The notes below the pieces were generated by a model. That model ran no database searches. It had not been told where the DNA came from and was given only the letters and a program-made list of their open reading frames with translations. The position numbers and the translations under genes are program-made. Shown here piece by piece: positions 9,115-20,860 of a DNA stretch of 64,000 bases; position 1 is the first letter of the stretch; each line of letters opens with the position of its first letter. Origin of the DNA: Paracyclopina nana (lineage: Eukaryota; Arthropoda; Copepoda; Cyclopoida; Cyclopettidae). The stretch lies in assembly GCA_019096065.1 (NCBI GenBank), contig JAGUCH010000009.1, positions 2,180,001 to 2,244,000 of the forward strand, given 5' to 3'.

Positions 9115-9989
9115 ATGACTTATTGGGCTGATAACATCAAATTCATCAAGGATGTCTTGGACTCCAAGTACAAAAAGATAGAAGATGCCCTGGCAGATGT
9201 AAGCGAACAATACAATTGTGATCTTTGAAGTTAGCTCTCTTCAAGTCGAATAATGCTAGAAAAATTGTGAAATTCGAAACACTTTTGGGCCACTTTTAAG
9301 GCTGCAATTGATGCATGTGACATTTTTTCTCCTTGTTTTTCTTCACAATATGCAATAATGCTTGAAGGTTTCACAATTTGACAAGCTTCGTTTAAGGTTA
9401 AAAATACAAAAGTATTATAGGTAAATACTCTGAGTGCGCGCCTTAAATTTGTTGCTCCAGCATCTACTGACCAGTTATGCTGACCAAATGAGAGCAACAT
9501 CAGCTGACTCTTCTTAATTGAGTTTTCATTCTTGTCCTCTCTGAGGACGCATTTTTACAAGCAAATGGGCCAAATTCCGGAACTTGAATTTTGTCATGCT
9601 TAAATTAAAAAGCAAATGTGACTTTTATTATTGGTGCATTTCCACGCAGCGCTTTGCTATTAATGAGACAAGTTAAGCTAGCCAAAATGTTGTTGACCTT
9701 AATATTTTGCAAAAAATGCACATTTTTTCAGCTTGATGAGCACACAGCTGCGTTAGAAAAGGACCAAGAGAACAAAAAAATCAAAGACCTATTTGCTGAT
9801 GCTGCCAGAACCTTGGAACTGGTTAATATGGACGAAGTGCACACCCTGGCTGAAACCATGTTTGCAGACATGCCTGAGGCCGAGAAAGGCAAAGAATTGG
9901 ATAGACTGAAAGAGATTGAGGGCAAAAGAGCCACTGGAATCTCCAAAGTCAATGAAGGAAGGAAGAAGTTCAACATCAGTGCCAAATGA
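9115..9989 (+). CDS. Small charged alpha-helical protein, 114 aa, two exons
   Basis: Exon 1 is 9115-9198 (28 codons, MTYWADNIKFIKDVLDSKY..., donor GAT|GTAAGC). Exon 2 is 9732-9989 (acceptor TTTTTTCAG|CTTGAT, 85 codons plus TGA). The junction is phase 0. The product has no signal peptide and no membrane segment. It is rich in Lys, Glu, Asp and Ala and should form helices or coiled coil (ALADLDEHTAALEKDQENKK; then VNMDEVHTLAETMF and AEKGKELDRLKEIEGKR). It is probably cytosolic. I do not recognise the family. The clean splice sites and fully open second exon make it a credible gene. An AATAAA at about 10072 lies 85 bases after the stop. The start is the only ATG in frame in exon 1. Confidence 0.65.
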
Positions 9990-12792
9990 AACCATGCTTA
10001 TTTATAAACTTATTATATCAGATGTTTTGACCTCATCAATCATGAATTGAACCTCTTATTTAACGCACAGCAATAAACCATCCCCCTAAAACCTGTCAAA
10101 TGCTTTCGCAGTGTTTTTAATAGAACTTTTTTGCAACCTCCCTCTCGGAATTTTCAATTTTAAGTTGGGCTAAACCTCTTGTATGAAATTGTAAACAATT
10201 GTACATAGAAGAGAAAGGGTGTGAAATACGAGCTGAATTTTGCTTCACAGAGTGCCAAGAATTTCTCACAAAATACTCGTTTTTCATGCTTTAAAGTGCT
10301 CAATAATTCGAATACGAAGGAGTACAGCGGCATAGTTTTGGGGGTCAACTTGCTGTGTAGGAGAATTATGATGAATGATATTTCCAGTAGTAGAGCTGCA
10401 CTCGATACGAGCTTGGATATGTGGCATTATTTATCATCTACATTTACTGTACCACAAAGATCTGAGCAATTATTGCACTATAAATATGCCATCTGCCACT
10501 CGACTAACAGAAAAGTGCAATTTTTGATGAATGGTGGTCACCGAAAAAAGATGCCCCAAAACATCATCAATTTTTGGGGAATAGCAGAAAAAACCGTTGA
10601 TACTGAAAAAAACCCAATTCTTTTAGTGTAAGGAAAATCATGCTATATTTGCAATGTTTGCCTGCTCTATATTTTTACCTCTGAGTTCACATGAGAGATA
10701 TTGCTTTTTTATGTGGCGTTTTGGCATTAAAAACATGCATCTCAAGTAGTGCTTTTATGTGCCTGTTTTGCCCACTGTGCATGAACGAAGTAAATACCCG
10801 AAGGCTGCCCCAATAAAGGGCATAATCGTGACCAGAATTACGTTATTTATATGCCCTAGTACAGATAATTAACGAACTGGAAAAATTGCTTAGGAAAAAG
10901 CCACAAGCTTTACCGACAGATTTTTTGTCGCAAAAGCAGAAGTGTAAAGATCAGTTTTTGAGGCAGAATTCTTCACGAGTCAGTTATGTAGGTCTTTAGG
11001 GGACATTATTTCCTTGTGCAAAGGTCAAAGATATTTTTCTGCCTTTTTTTCTCATTCAGTTTTGAGGTGGCAAAGTAGATTAGTATTTTTTCCAAGCACC
11101 TTCAACTTGACATGAAAGCAAAAACATGAGCTCGCTGAAAGCATCTTGACTACTATTAATAAATCTAGCGTTTGCATTTGTTTGGGAACTTTTACCTCAA
11201 CTTCACAACAAAGTTTGCTTCTATAGTTCGTATGGTGTCAATTTTCAGGGCTCATTTCCAATTACATGCCCCCTTGTGAGTTGGTGATAATCAAAACTTG
11301 TTGGAATCCTCAGAGAAGGGTGATATAATTTATGGCTCAAGTTTCCTGACCAGAATCTCACCAAGTCGAGGGAAAATGGAGTTTTTCTGCAGATATGGCA
11401 TGCTTAGCCTAAAATCAAACTCGAACAGAAGCTTTCTACAAAATTCCCCACCAGAAATAAAATGATAAAGATATTAATTTCATGGAGGTCAAATGAACTA
11501 AAAATGACTAGATGAAATTTTCATGAAAAAATATAGCTCAAAAATGGTTGGTGGGGTAGCTTTTCTGGTAGATCGATTTTTACATCCTAATGCACCCCGA
11601 AGTTGAAAAAAATCATGATTTGGCAATTCTCCACACCTCATAGTTGCAAATAGCTGACGAGGTGGGTGGGAACATTAAAGTGTGAAAATTCTCCACTGTA
11701 CATGCCCCTTTGAACTTCTTCTCCAGTTTCACAATTGTTTCAACTTGTTTCAAAGAGAGTAGCTAATGATCTTTATGAATAAATTGCAACCAAACCCTGA
11801 GAAGAAACTTTGATGATTTTGGAGACCCTCCGGGAAGCAAGGAAAATCCCACCAAAAATGTAAATGCTGTATGGAGTTGTAAAATCCACTAATTCTTCCT
11901 TCCGAATCATCGTCGTGTGAAAAAACCTTTGAATTTACAAGCTAAGGGACTAGGATTTTCACAGTCTAATAGAAAGTTCATTTGGCAAATTCAAGAAACA
12001 GGAACAAAAGGTTTCAGAAATCGGTCATGTTTTTCGTCTCATGTAAGTGATGGTCCAATTACGTCCATTTGCTTGACAAATGGCCAGATTTTGTGGAAAT
12101 CCTTTTACTTTAATCTGCTGACCAAAACTAATGATTGTATAGTTTTATTTTTCCAAAATACAGCTACAATTAAGAAAGTGTTAGCAGTGCAGTGAAAAAG
12201 GTGAAAAAAGAAATAATGTTGGTGGTATTTTTTAAGGAAAGTATACTTAAAAGCATAGCAGTTGCAGTGAGTAAACAAGGTAATTATTTAGGTTCTTGTC
12301 AATGAGAAGAGCAAGTTGTTTATCTTCTTGCATATGGTGCAGTTTTTCCTGCGAGATCACAGCCATAGGTCCATTAGAGAGAATTTTGTCCAACAACAGC
12401 AGCAGCTTTGCGGCCACCAAAGCCTTTGACAGCAATCAAGACAGGCTCTCACACACTAAGCTGATGATTTCGGCTTGTGAGCAAAACATGGAATTATAGC
12501 CAGAACCATCTGCCGCCAACAAAATGACCCAAGATTAAGCAACCAATATTGTTTGGTTAGCCAAATCTATGCGTTTTTGCCATGTTTGTTAATTGCTATT
12601 CATTTTTGGGGCACTACCAGATAAGCCATTTTTATCTTTATGATAAGGTAAAAGTGGCGCTTTTTGGAATAATTTGCTCATAAACAGGTGACTATCATGT
12701 TATGTTTTCAAATTGGTTTTCTGACGCGAAAAAAACTTTTTCGGCTTGGAAATTGTTTTTGAAAAAGTAGCTGAGGATGAGGACATAACATA
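9990..12792. other. Gene-poor spacer
   Basis: The poly(A) signal of the upstream gene lies near 10072 (CAATAAAC). Beyond it the sequence is AT-rich, with scattered short open frames on both strands (for example 10221-10631 and 11917-12195) that have no splice context or familiar motif. No gene is supported. A possible decayed coding fragment on the minus strand near 12300-12480 is discussed under rejected items. Confidence 0.4.
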
Positions 12793-12963
12793 AGGGCGTT
12801 CTCATATTGCATTTTAGTCTAACCAAAACTGATACTGGTTAGACCAAATTGACTTTTGTCCGGACAAAAGTCAGCATTCTTGTAGCGTTTAGTTTAACCA
12901 GAATCAGCGTGGTTTAACTAAAATCAGTTTTGGTTAGACCAAACTGCGATATGAGAACGCCCT
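12793..12963. mobile_element. 171-bp MITE, AGGGYGKTCTCATATT family, member 2
   Basis: The left end is AGGGCGTTCTCATATTGC and the right end is GCGATATGAGAACGCCCT. The inverted repeats continue with TCTAACCAAAACTGAT on the left and ATCAGTTTTGGTTAGA on the right. The flanks are ATA at 12790-12792 and ATA at 12964-12966. A central TTGTCCGGACAA palindrome is present. It has no ORF. Confidence 0.85.
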
Positions 12964-12966
12964 ATA

Positions 12967-13874
12967 ATTTTTGACTAGGTGAGTAATTTTTTTTCTCTGC
13001 TCTTTTCACGTATGACATGCTCTTTTTTTAGGCTTTGCCTTGAACAAATGAGTCTAGGCGGTTCTTTTTTAAGGCCATGACTCCAACTAAGTGATAAATA
13101 TGCAGGCTTGCAAATTCTTGATGAAAGTCTGGAGTATTGCGCTGCAGAGCAGATTCTTGAAGTGAGAGCAGAAAAATCGATTTCTTTCAGCTGATTGTCC
13201 ACGCGGCTTTTTTGTTTTGCCGCCTGCCTGCTGATAAAACTTGCTTTAAATTGAAATTGACATTTCAAGAAATGCATTTCTTTTGTACGGCAGCTTTACA
13301 TTCTGCAAAAACAGGGGGGAAATGCACTTCTTTTGATACAGCCTGCCACAATAACTTAAGCAGGTGATGGAGTCATTAAACTACCTTGAGGCCAATTCTT
13401 GAAGTATGTTGACTGTTGATCATTGATGATGATTGAACAGCTCCTTCCAGGTCTCTTTTACTATCTGACATGAAATCTAAGCCTACAACTTTCATATGAT
13501 GCGTATTTGTTACCACCTACTTTTAAAAAATTATTTAACTTTTGCATCTTTGTGATGACTCAAAATTAGAATGATATTTCTCCTCAGATGAGAATTTATA
13601 AAATGAAATCATGATTTGTTTGTTAGAGTCGCAATAACATGACACAATCTTCTGCTTCTCTTTAGATTGAATTGCTCTGGCCCAAATCTTGAGATCCCCA
13701 TTTGAGATAAATGCTTTAGTTGTTGGTTTCCCCAAACAGATTGGATTCTAATGGCTTTTTGAATAGCCAGGAATGCTGAAAAGTGATGAATGAGAGCTGT
13801 TTGTTTTCCCAAACACACAAAAGTCAGCTGCTGCTTGAAATTCCATGCTGCTGCACTAGTTTAACAACAGTTAA
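12967..13874. other. Spacer downstream of the P450 gene
   Basis: No coding region is supported. The open frames at 12975-13277 and 13535-13818 (minus) are short, lack splice context, and have low-complexity composition typical of chance frames. Confidence 0.35.
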
Positions 13875-13880
13875 TTTATT
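13875..13880 (-). terminator. Poly(A) signal overlapping the P450 stop codon
   Basis: The minus strand reads GAA TAA ATT at the end of the P450 frame. The AATAAA hexamer therefore contains the TAA stop (13876-13878), leaving essentially no 3' UTR before the signal. Confidence 0.65.
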
Positions 13881-15455
13881 CCAATTTTGAAATAATTACA
13901 TCAAAGGGCTGGGGTGCCTGAGTGAAATTAACTTTTGGCTCCAAGTCCACACGACTCAAGTCATCATGGACTGACTTAAAGCTGTACCTTTGCATCAATG
14001 AGGCAAAAAATAGAAACAGTTCTGCTAGGGCAAGAGATTTGCCCAGGCAATCTCTTTTGCCAATGCTGAAAGGGATATTGGACTCAATTTTGCAATATTT
14101 GCCTTGAGAATCAAGAAATCTCTCAGGCTTAAAGTTATTAGGCTCTGGAAAGGCTGCTGGATTTCTGGTGATCCTGTGTAAGTTTGGCATGATGGAAGTC
14201 CCTTGGGGAATCCATAAGTTTCCCACTTTAATATCAGTTTGAGCACAATGAGGAATGCCCAGTGGGCCAATGCAGGTAATTCTCAGCACTTCCTGAATGA
14301 CAGCCTCAGTGAATGGCAAATTAGGCTTGTCATCCAAGTTCACTGGCCTGGATTTGCCCACATATTTGAATATCTCATTTTGCACCTTCCTTTGAATGTC
14401 TGGATATTTGATCATGTACAACGTGCTCCAGCACAAAGCTGTGGAAGTGGTTTCAATGCCAGCAAAGAGTAAATCAAGCAGTCCAGCTTTCAAGTTGTTG
14501 ATTCCTAACTGACCATGAAAGCTGCTGCTTTCAGGGCTCTCCTGGATCTTGGCAAGGAAAGCATCAATGAAGTCATTGGGGTTTTCTTGAAGCATTTCTT
14601 TGTTGGCTTCAAAGTTATCCTGATGCTCTTTGATATCCTTGGCCACAAAGTTGATGAGTCCATACATGATTTCCTTGGATTTGTTCCAACCACTCAACTC
14701 TGGAATGATGTGTCTGGTCCAAGGAAACATTTGCACCAAATTCACATTGCCAGACATTTCCATGAGCTCATCAATCTTGACCACAAGTTCAATTAGCTTG
14801 GGGTCATCCAAGGATAGCCTTGACCCTGTAATGACAGTCCACAGAGCATTCACCACAGACAAGTTGTAAGTCAGGTCAACTTTCAATGGCTGATTCAGCT
14901 GCTTGTCTAGCTTTTGGCAAAGTTGTCTGATTTCCTCTTGAATTAGCTCTTCCATAGAGGATTTGCCCATGCCAAAATCTCTCAGCCTTCTCAGGGCAAA
15001 TCTGCGCTGCTCAGTCCATTCTTGTCCCTGTGGTAATTGTAAATGAAAATTCATTAAAGCACCACTGAAAATGGATTTTTTTCCAACATTACTTGGCTGA
15101 ATAAGAGGCCCCTTGAATCATATCCATTTCCACTACGAAAGTAAGCATTGCCCCAATTCATTTCCACAGGCCTAAAAGTGGAACTTTCTTCCTTGAACAC
15201 TTCCTTCAGCACCTGGTAGTCCCCAATAATGACCATTCTGGGACTAGGCCCTAAATTGACGCTCATCACTTCACCATACTGGTCATGAGCCTTATCCAAT
15301 CCAACCAAGATGTTTTTCTCAGTGAAAACTGGCACATAGCCTATCAAAGGCAGGCCTAATGGGCCATTAGGAAAATTGGGGCCTGGAATCCTCGCGAAAT
15401 TCTTCCACCAATAAATCAGGACTAGTGCACAAAATACCACAACAAAGGCCCACAT
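13876..15455 (-). CDS. Cytochrome P450, CYP2 clan, 504 aa, two exons
   Basis: This is a microsomal haem-thiolate monooxygenase. Exon 1 is 15455-15093 (121 codons) and exon 2 is 15027-13876 (383 codons plus TAA). The 65-bp intron (donor CAA|GTAATG, acceptor CCACAG|GGACAA) is phase 0. In order: N-terminal membrane anchor (WAFVVVFCALVLIYWW), proline hinge (PGPNFPNGPLGLPLIGY), helix C (GQEWTEQRRFALRRLRDFG), I-helix oxygen-binding motif AGIETT, K-helix EVLR (ExxR), FKPERF, and haem-binding FSIGKRDCLG with the Cys ligand. Length and all key residues are intact, so it should be functional. The WxxQRRFxLxxLRDFG and PGP hinge are typical of CYP2-clan enzymes, which in arthropods include ecdysteroid-related and xenobiotic P450s. 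The substrate cannot be told. Confidence 0.95.
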
Positions 15456-15565
15456 GACTTTAAAGCTAGCTGCAAAAGTTCACTGAAAACAACAGCAGGT
15501 AGATTCCAGAATTTGGAACGATTACGTAACTGCACCGCAGAGATTGCGTGAGTGCGCGTCGTGCA

Positions 15566-15573
15566 CTTATAAA
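15566..15573 (-). promoter_or_regulatory. Possible TATA box of the P450 gene
   Basis: The minus strand reads TTTATAAG about 110 bases upstream of the P450 ATG. It lies next to a short CpG-rich stretch, which fits a core promoter with a 5' leader of about 80 bases. The assignment rests on position and consensus only. Confidence 0.4.
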
Positions 15574-15706
15574 ACTTCTCCTTTTTCACATTGCTAGTAG
15601 ATAATTGCAGTTTCGAGATTACAATCGGACTTTGATGGTAACAAATTATCTCGAATCGGACCTGTAAGCGTCTCAGCATCATTAATGATGGTCCAAATTG
15701 CAGCAA

Positions 15707-16167
15707 TAGTCTCTCAGCAATATAATTGCAGTAGCCAAGCAGTTCTCCAATAAAGCTGTGTTTCTAACAGTGAGATTTACTGTGGTTACAATCAGTTCTT
15801 TCAAGTACTAAGAAGAAAGGGCAAATATTTGCTCTTAACCCGATCTCCCATTATATTGCATTCAGTTGTGCACAAAAACCATCACAAAGCGGACTGTATA
15901 CAAAAAATTACACAACAATGAATTATTTGTTAGAAAGTTGGCTTTATTATCTAAAAAAGGCTTTTTCTTTATATCCTCAAAATGTGGGGGGGAAATTGTT
16001 GTTGCGGTTTGATGAATTCTACCCTGTACAAATACTCATTTATGATGATACAAGGTAAATAATGATGATAATTATAATAGCTTCTTTTAGCATACTATGT
16101 GATAAATGAAATGATTTCTCAGCCACATTTCTGTTGACTAATCAGGAGCAAAACAAACAGCAAGAGT
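15707..16167. other. Intergenic spacer
   Basis: AT-rich sequence between the divergent P450 5' end and the 3' end of the next minus-strand gene. No feature is supported. Confidence 0.35.
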
Positions 16168-19105
16168 TCATTTTTTGAGTACTATTAGCAATGGACAAAT
16201 GAGGATAAATATCGAGGACAGCCTCGAGGTTGACACCATGTGATGGAAAGTTGAGGCCGACGAGGCCACGTGGTTGGTGGTCAATTTTTCCAATGAGCCG
16301 AGGTCAACCTCGTTATTATTGGATTCGGGAGTCACGACGGGACCGTTGATGGTTTTCTCCGTGTACACAGAACACGTGGACACATCCACTTGGTTGTTGA
16401 TGGCTTGGATGACATCCGTGATGCTGCTCAAGTGGATGGCTTTGAGGTTGTCAACATGTGCTTTGCTTGAGCAGTACGACAGCCGATCGACCTGTAATAA
16501 GAAATACAGCGCATATTACCGAGTTTTTCTAAAAATAACCGGAAGCAAACGTGCTGCTTACGTCAGCTGACATTTGTTTACAGAAAAACCACGTGGTAGA
16601 ATGGACCAAGGAATAGACATACCATGAAATACCATGACAAAAAGTGAATTTTACCATTTCAGTTACTTAACTTCTGTTATATGCTGATAGAGAGGTTGTC
16701 GGCCAACATTCTTGGTAAAAAGGTGGTCAGGTGAGTGTTTCCGAAAATTCAGTTGGCATTTAACAACAAAAACCACGCTGAGTAACCGATTCAAAGTATT
16801 TGAGAGCATTATCATGACAATTTCCTACATTTTGAAGAAGCTATTTTGGATTTAAAAAGAAGCCATCACGCTGTGGCAAGGTTTTAATCGAGCGTAAAAT
16901 TAGTCAATTCTTCAGAGAGAGAGGGACAAATATTTAAAAAATTGCAACCATCAATTTGGTACTTGAATGCACTAACAGGGCAGAATGATAATGCCTTTTA
17001 CTTATGCATTGTCCCACCACATCACTGTATGCGTAGCTGCTACGAAAATGCAAAACTTGAGACATTCACATCAAGAGGGGATTTGTGCTATTTCAACAAG
17101 CTACTATACTGTGGTAGTATCTTTTCAAAAGAGGATGGAACTGTAATCTTCTCCACAAATTGAAGAGGCCAATGGCTGGCAAATTGAAAAGTATCACACA
17201 AAGAGAATTTTCTGAGGCACATGCTCATGTTTTTAAAATACAAGATAAATTCTGCTGCTTCTCAGTTGCTAAAGCTTATCGCATTTCCTCCTAGCAGTAA
17301 AGCTTTTGAATTCTGCAATGTGTTATTTTGGGGGATTACTTCTTTATTGGCTCTGACAAGTTGAGCACGTGGTGGGTGGTGTTAAGTTTTACCACCATCA
17401 TCCCCATTGTTGCCAAAGCTGTTTTTCATTGTTTGGCATGACAAGTCTCATTATGTGCGAGAAAAACTAGCTTCCAGCCATTTTCTCAATGGCAAAACCA
17501 AGACTGACTTCCTTTATCACACTTTTGCACATTGCAATCAAGTACTAAATAATGCATTATTTGTCCGGAGGCAACGAAAACTTGGCATGTCAAAGAGTTT
17601 CTTAAAAGCTTCATTTCACCCCCATGTTTTTAGCTGAAATCTGTGTTCAAAAGTCTGTAAAAGTTTTGTAGGAAGAGATCCTGCTAGAGACAACAAGATT
17701 TTCTTATCCCCCCTCTCATTTGACGAGAAGTTGGTTAAACATTCAAATTTTCATGATAAGAAGAACTTTTTTCTGGATGTGGAAATGACAAGGAAAAGTC
17801 CAACTTTTAGCAAGTTGTTTGGTCAAAATGTGATTTTCACCCCTGATTACTTGTCTGGCCATGACAGCAACCCTCAAGAGTTTTGAATCTCTAGTAGAAG
17901 GAATTTTATCTAGATAAAAGCAATGTTCATCATGATGATGGCACACTCGAAAAAAGCTTAAAGTGGGAAAACAATTTCAGTTTTTCACGGCAGCTGCTGC
18001 ATGGCTATCTTTTTTTCAACGCTTCATATTTTTGGGATTTGCATATTTTACATCAAAAATTAAGCTCTCCCCTTCTCATGATACTTTTTTGAAACTAGGG
18101 GTGAAAATGGAAATTGTTTGATATATATACCTGAATAGCAAAGAGTAAATCCAAAAGGCTGAATAAGTGTTGCGTGAAAAAACTGTCAATTTATGTCCCT
18201 TTTTTGTGCAATGTATGCGATCATGCCAGAATTTTCGTGTGGCTGTCATCAACTTTTTCATTGTCACGTCTATATATTGACAACTTCATTTTTTTGGCTA
18301 TGACTAAAAGGTTGGATATGGAGCATTATTTTAATTTTCTGTTCAGTGTTTGAGAATGCATTTGCTGAGCCGGAAATGGAGCATTAATCGAAGCTAGGAC
18401 AAAAAATGGCTGATGCAACTTGCATGGAAAAAAGCACCTGTCTGCATATCCTTATTTCATATTAGCATTATTGCAGGAAACCCACACCCAACAAATGTGA
18501 GCCATAAAAGGCATAAAAAGTGCACTTTTAATGGAGCATTTTCCAACTTTTTTATATTGCTTTCCCCCATATTTTTATAGCTGAAAGGGTAGGTGACAAG
18601 CGCTTTGTTTGTGTTTCATTTGCTGGCCTTTTTCAGAAGTTTATAATTTTGTCTTTTTTCTACGATCTGATAAATACTACAACTATTTTTTTCATACAGC
18701 GTGTTTGCATCAAGAGTATTGTAAGAATTCATGAATAAAGCCGGGGATTTCTTTGAATCAGATTCTAGTTTCAGTTCAATTAAAAGCAACACTTCTCTGA
18801 TTGACAGATCTATCAGACAAAAGAGAGGAAATGACTCGTTTTTCTTGGCGAAAAAAAAAAGATTTTACCTGAAGTTCACAGCCTGCGAGCATATTTTCCA
18901 AGCTGTCGCAGACCAAGTCTTGATTCTCTTCATTAGCATGAGCCGAAACAATTCCAGCTTTAGCACTTTCAACACAATTGCGAAAAGCTCTTTGTGCTTC
19001 GTTCAGCTCCTCCTCTGTGCAAACACTTTTTCCACTCACTAAATAAAAGTTCAGCACTGATGTGTACACCACAAACAAGGCAATTTTCTTTGAGTCTGTC
19101 TTCAT
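16168..19105 (-). CDS. Small secreted or GPI-anchored Cys protein, 186 aa, two exons
   Basis: Exon 1 is 19105-18869 (79 codons, donor CAG|GTAAAA). Exon 2 is 16491-16168 (107 codons plus TGA, acceptor TATTACAG|GTCGAT). The phase 0 junction is in frame across a 2.4-kb intron, and no further exon is needed. Residues 1-25 form a signal peptide (KKIALFVVYTSVLNFYLVSG). The mature part is helical with spaced cysteines (SVCTEE, FRNCVES, DLVCDS, LAGCEL, LSYCSS, VSTCSV). The C-terminus ends in a hydrophobic stretch (SSIFILICPLLIVLKK) after a Ser/Thr-rich linker. That arrangement is expected for a GPI-anchor signal, although a tail membrane anchor is possible. It should sit on the cell surface. I do not recognise the family. 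The pairing of the two exons is inferred from phase, strand and matching style. Confidence 0.55.
16492..18868 (-). other. Long intron of the Cys-protein gene
   Basis: AT-rich, with no open frame that looks coding on either strand and no repeat recognised. Confidence 0.4.
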
Positions 19106-20058
19106 TTTGAGGCTGCTTTATTTTTGCTCCAGACTGCTGAAATTGAGAGCATCAATGAGTGCGTGAGCCAATTACTAATTAACGAATTGCCGCAGTATTT
19201 ACAACCCAAGGGAATTAAAGGGGAAAAAAGGAGATTTACTCAACTTTGTTTTTTAGTCCATGAAGGCACAAAAATTAGAAATAAACAACAACGCTATAAA
19301 AATATTTTAAACAACAAATTAAAATGGCTGAAATACTATAAATGATATATACAAAAAGAAAGAAACGTAGAACTTTTGTATAGTAGATGAAAAAAGCCAA
19401 ATTGAGTTTGGATTATGCTTTGTCACAGAACAACCGCCTTTGTTATATGTAGCTTTTTTCGTGAAAACCAACTCCCTAATGAATCAGAAATGATTTTTTT
19501 GTCACTCCATGACAGCACGCTTTTTTATGGCGCTGTTTTTGCTCTAATTAAGTTGCGCGGGCTTTTAATTATGATGCATTGGCAAGCTAGCAAAAACAGG
19601 TGACAAGTGCAATCATTAGAATCGATTTAAGTAAGCTCAAATAGAATGCTACATCTTAAATAACGGACACATTTGAACCACTTTTTGCTACAGTTGTCAG
19701 TCACCTTTGCAACGAATTTTTCCAGACATAAATTCCTCCCACCAAAAAAAAGAAGCATTAAAAATGTGGTCATAAAATAAGTGCTATATGCCATACCAGA
19801 CAGCTAAGGAGAAGCTCTCCAAAAGCAAAGGAATGTCAGCTGATCACCAGGATATGGAAAAGCTATTTATATTATTCACCCTACCAAATTGCTCAATTTT
19901 GCCAAATTCAATCAGGAGAAAGAATGTTAATTGAAGATGCTCACTGAACGATCGAGCAACATGATAAATTGGATTTTTTGCCAAATTAGATGCGGGGTTG
20001 AAAAAAGTGATTTTTGAGTGAAATGGATAAATGAGAAATGAATTTTCGAACCTGAATT
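19106..20058. other. Intergenic spacer
   Basis: AT-rich non-coding sequence. Short frames at 19124-19345 and 19415-19603 show no motif or splice context. Confidence 0.3.
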
Positions 20059-20860
20059 TCAACTGTGCACACACGAGCTCTCCTCACAAACTGAGTTTCT
20101 TCTTAGCTGTTGTAGTGCAGCAGCAACGGTTTGGAAGCAAGCGCCCTTCGCGCACGGGACTTTGGCGCTGCTGCTTTGCAGTTCCACTAACTGTGATAGT
20201 GGTGGACCGATAAGAAGCTCGAGCTTTTTCCGAAACTGGACCAAAAATTCCATATTTGCAACGGACTCATTAATCCCCATTGTCTTTATCAAAAATCCAG
20301 TTTTTATGTAGATTTTTGGATTTTTCTGCGAAATTGCCTTCAATTTGTGTTCAATAGCTAGGCACAAATATTCAAAGCCAGATATTATTTGCATATCAGT
20401 AAGAATTTCTTTGTTTTTTACTCTCATGATGCTCAAGATGGTTGCATTTCATTAACTAGAGTTCACGTGAGAAGACTTCTTCTGCCAAGACCTGGTTCAT
20501 ATTCACAAATTTCAAAACCAGGATCCCCAAGGGCTCCAGTGGAGACTCTTGACCCAGCTTTTGCTCTAAAGAAAACTTATCCTCCTTGGCTTATTTGCTG
20601 CGGAGCCAAAAATTGTCCCACAACTTTAATGAGGTTTTCCCTCAAGGTCCCATTACAGGAAAACATGCACACAACACACCTAAAGTAAACCATCATTTCC
20701 ACACAAGCTTCAACTTTTTCCCCTGCTTTTTTTTCTGATACATCTTCCGCGAAAACTTTTTCCCCTATCGGATATTCAATGCATAAAGGCTTTACCTGTG
20801 CAGCAACAGCTGAGGCGGATTTGCCTTTTTCCCCGATTTTCCATACTTTTTGCAACTTTA
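20059..20860 (-). other. Possible unresolved coding fragments on the minus strand
   Basis: Two open stretches on the minus strand have amino-acid text more protein-like than the surrounding frames. One is 20436-20059, with ISGFEYLCLAIEHKLKAISQ and FLVQFRKKLELLIGPPLSQL. The other is 20855-20577, with CIEYPIGEKVFAEDVSEKK. A third short one at about 20585-20455 contains LEQKLGQESPLEPLGILVLK. I could not join them through consistent splice sites and phases, and no family is recognised. They could be exons of an unrecognised gene or a decayed copy. Confidence 0.25.

Noticed and set aside
10221..10631. 136-codon plus-strand ORF
   Set aside because: No motif, no splice context and composition like random AT-rich frames.
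12247..12480. Minus-strand text ILSNGPMAV with flanking ALVAAKLL, resembling enoyl-CoA hydratase ends
   Set aside because: Only a short run resembles the family, an in-frame stop lies just upstream, and no splice partners were found. It is not reported as a gene or pseudogene.
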